Below are positions 16,114 through 17,412 of a DNA stretch of 17,412 nucleotides, in pieces (position 1 is the first letter of the stretch; the number at the start of each line of letters is the position of its first letter). The notes under the pieces were generated by a model, which worked only from the letters and a program-made list of their open reading frames with translations, searched no databases and was not told where the DNA came from. Position numbers and translations under genes: made by a program. Source of the DNA: CAZBBB01 sp964490005. Its GTDB lineage: Bacteria; Planctomycetota; B15-G4. The stretch spans positions 1 through 17,412 of the forward strand of contig CAZBBB010000068.1 of NCBI GenBank assembly GCA_964490005.1, written 5' to 3'.

Positions 16114-17321
16114 GCGCGGCAGGCCTCGGCCGCGGCGCGCTCCACGGCGGCCACGTGACCCGACCAGTCGCAGCGCGCCTCGGCGGCCGCGCGCGGGTGG
16201 CGCGCGGCGTGCGCGCGCCGTCCGGCCTCGGCCAGCAGCGGCGCGAGGGCCGCGGCGAGTCCCGCGGGATCTCCGGGCGCGCACAGCACCGCGCCCTCGA
16301 CGCCGGCCAGCAGCTCGGCCGTCGCGCCGGCGCGGGTGGCGACGACCGGCAGGCCGCTGGCGAGCGCCTCGGCCGTGACCATGCCGTAGCCCTCGAGCGC
16401 GCGCGTCGGCAGCACGAACACGTCGGCGGCGCGATACAGGTCGGGCAGCCGCTCCTCGGGCACGCGGCCGAGCAGCCGCGCGCGCGCGCCGAGCCCGCTG
16501 CCCTCCAGCCGCGCGGCCAGTTCCTCGCGCAGCTCGCCCTCGCCCGCGATCGCGAGGCGCAGGGGCTGGCCCTGCGCGGCGAGGCGGGCGCAGGCCTCGA
16601 TCAGATCGGGCAGTCCCATGCGCGCGACGAGCCGCCGCACGCTGAGCACGAGCGGGCCCTCGCCGTCCGGGAGCGCCAGCCCGAGGGCGCCGCGCTGCCG
16701 TTCGTGGGCGTCGCGCGCGGGCCGGAAACGATCCAGGTCGACGCCCGCCGGGGCGAGCGTGCAGCGCGCGCGCGCCGCCGGCTGCAGGCGCTCGACCTGC
16801 TCGAGCGAGAAGCGCGAGAGGGCCACGATGCGCCGCGCCCGCCCGAGCAGGTAGCGGTCGCCGCGTCGCAGCAGCGCGGCCACGGTGCGCGCGCCCGCCG
16901 GAGCCTCGCCGTCGTCGCGCCCTCCGCGGTGCCGCGCCAGGTACTCCTCGTGGTAGGGCGCGTAGAAGGACTGCAGCACGGGCAGTCGGCGCGCGCCGCC
17001 CGGGGTGACGGCCGCGAGCCCCGAGACGAGCTGGTGCACGTGCAGCACGTCGGCGCCGGCCGAGGCCGGCTGGCGCAGCAGCGCGCGCACGCCGGCGAAC
17101 ACCGAGCGGTAGAAGCGCGCCGGAGAGCGCCGGTCGACGGGGTAGCGCAGCACGGTCACGCCGTCGTGGTGGCCGCGCTCCTCGGTGCCCGGCAGGCGCG
17201 CCGTGAGCTGCACGACCGAATGGCCGCGCGCCACGAGGCGCGGCCCGAGTTCGCCGATCACGCGCTCGGCGCCGCCGTAGTGGTCGGGCCAGCAGAAGGT
17301 CGCGACGCTGAGGAACTTCAA
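16110..17321 (-). CDS. Family 4 glycosyltransferase, first complete gene of the cluster
   Basis: This 403-residue GT-B enzyme opens with MKFLSVATFCWPDHYGGAE (1-19), containing the acceptor-side GGAE loop. VLHVHQLVSG (92-101) is the usual histidine motif. The donor half shows LSVRRLVARMGLPDLIEA (226-243), LAIAGEGELREEL (256-268) and EGYGMVTAEALASG (310-323), with an intact E-x7-E pair at Glu310 and Glu318. The RRL..RMG version is common in family-4 enzymes that use nucleotide sugars for envelope glycans. The start is a TTG at 17321 that overlaps the TGA of the gene before it, the same junction style as the other genes here. The end is rich in Ala and Arg and poorly conserved. Confidence 0.88.
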   Translation of the reverse strand: MKFLSVATFCWPDHYGGAERVIGELGPRLVARGHSVVQLTARLPGTEERGHHDGVTVLRYPVDRRSPARFYRSVFAGVRALLRQPASAGADVLHVHQLVSGLAAVTPGGARRLPVLQSFYAPYHEEYLARHRGGRDDGEAPAGARTVAALLRRGDRYLLGRARRIVALSRFSLEQVERLQPAARARCTLAPAGVDLDRFRPARDAHERQRGALGLALPDGEGPLVLSVRRLVARMGLPDLIEACARLAAQGQPLRLAIAGEGELREELAARLEGSGLGARARLLGRVPEERLPDLYRAADVFVLPTRALEGYGMVTAEALASGLPVVATRAGATAELLAGVEGAVLCAPGDPAGLAAALAPLLAEAGRRAHAARHPRAAAEARCDWSGHVAAVERAAAEACRA

Positions 17322-17412
17322 CGCGCCGCCCGCATCGCGCGCCGGTCGCGGTCGGCCGACGCGAGCAGCTCCTCGAGGCGCGCGCCGGCGTCGGGGCGCG
17401 CGCGGCGCGCGC
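17318..17412 (-). CDS. C-terminal tail of an upstream gene, cut by the window end
   Basis: On the minus strand a frame is open from the window edge to a TGA at 17320-17318. It ends with the residues RLEELLASADRDRRAMRAAR. The stop overlaps the TTG start of the following glycosyltransferase by the same TTGA pattern seen elsewhere in this cluster, which is the main support. Only about 30 codons are visible, too few to name a family; the sequence looks like a charged helical C-terminus. A further glycan-synthesis gene is likely from context. Confidence 0.55.
   Translation of the reverse strand, partial: ARRARPDAGARLEELLASADRDRRAMRAAR

Noticed and set aside
17385..17412. GC-alternating run at the window end as a repeat or Z-DNA site
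   Set aside because: It lies in the open frame of the upstream gene and is explained by Arg/Ala codons such as CGC and GCG.

Overview
The window is very GC-rich DNA, and the rare AT-rich patches lie between genes. It encodes a Gram-negative bacterium: there is an outer-membrane porin, several secreted proteins with signal peptides, a dockerin-type calcium-binding tail, and FG-GAP and Asp-box propeller proteins. This mix, and the C-terminal domain of the Asp-box protein, resemble Planctomycetota (the Saltatorellus/Engelhardtia type of lineage). That placement rests on remembered family style and is tentative. I saw no rRNA, tRNA, CRISPR array, insertion sequence or origin.

Layout. (1) 3-1163, plus strand: the 3' part of boxB, the diiron subunit of benzoyl-CoA 2,3-epoxidase, cut by the window start. 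(2) 1194-3221, minus: a secreted FG-GAP/UnbV-ASPIC protein with a dockerin-like C-terminus, convergent with boxB. (3) 3419-3790, plus: a small zincin-like metalloprotease. (4) 3810-7387, minus: a three-gene operon of an outer-membrane porin, a secreted fusion of a covalent-FMN acceptor domain with an ApbE flavin transferase, and a four-helix membrane protein with four histidines in or next to one helix. This looks like a compact extracytosolic flavin electron-transfer module. (5) 7507-10104, minus: a large exported Asp-box (BNR) propeller protein. (6) 10150-17412, minus: a polysaccharide biosynthesis cluster. In transcription order it holds the tail of an unknown gene, two family-4 glycosyltransferases, a WecA/TagO-like polyprenyl-phosphate sugar-1-phosphate transferase, a membrane protein with a sigma-region-4-like HTH domain, a UDP-galactopyranose-mutase-like FAD enzyme, and a third family-4 glycosyltransferase.

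How they work together. In region 6 the WecA-like enzyme would load the first sugar on the lipid carrier, the glycosyltransferases would extend it, and the FAD enzyme might make an unusual sugar nucleotide or modify a carrier intermediate. Four successive junctions there use NTGA start/stop overlaps, which points to translational coupling. In region 4 the ApbE domain would flavinylate its own N-terminal domain (or that of another copy) in the periplasm. The membrane protein may supply electrons and the porin a route for an outside substrate.

The most interesting points are the flavinylation operon, with a palindrome sitting between its candidate -35 and -10, and the membrane-tethered sigma-4-like protein inside the glycan operon.
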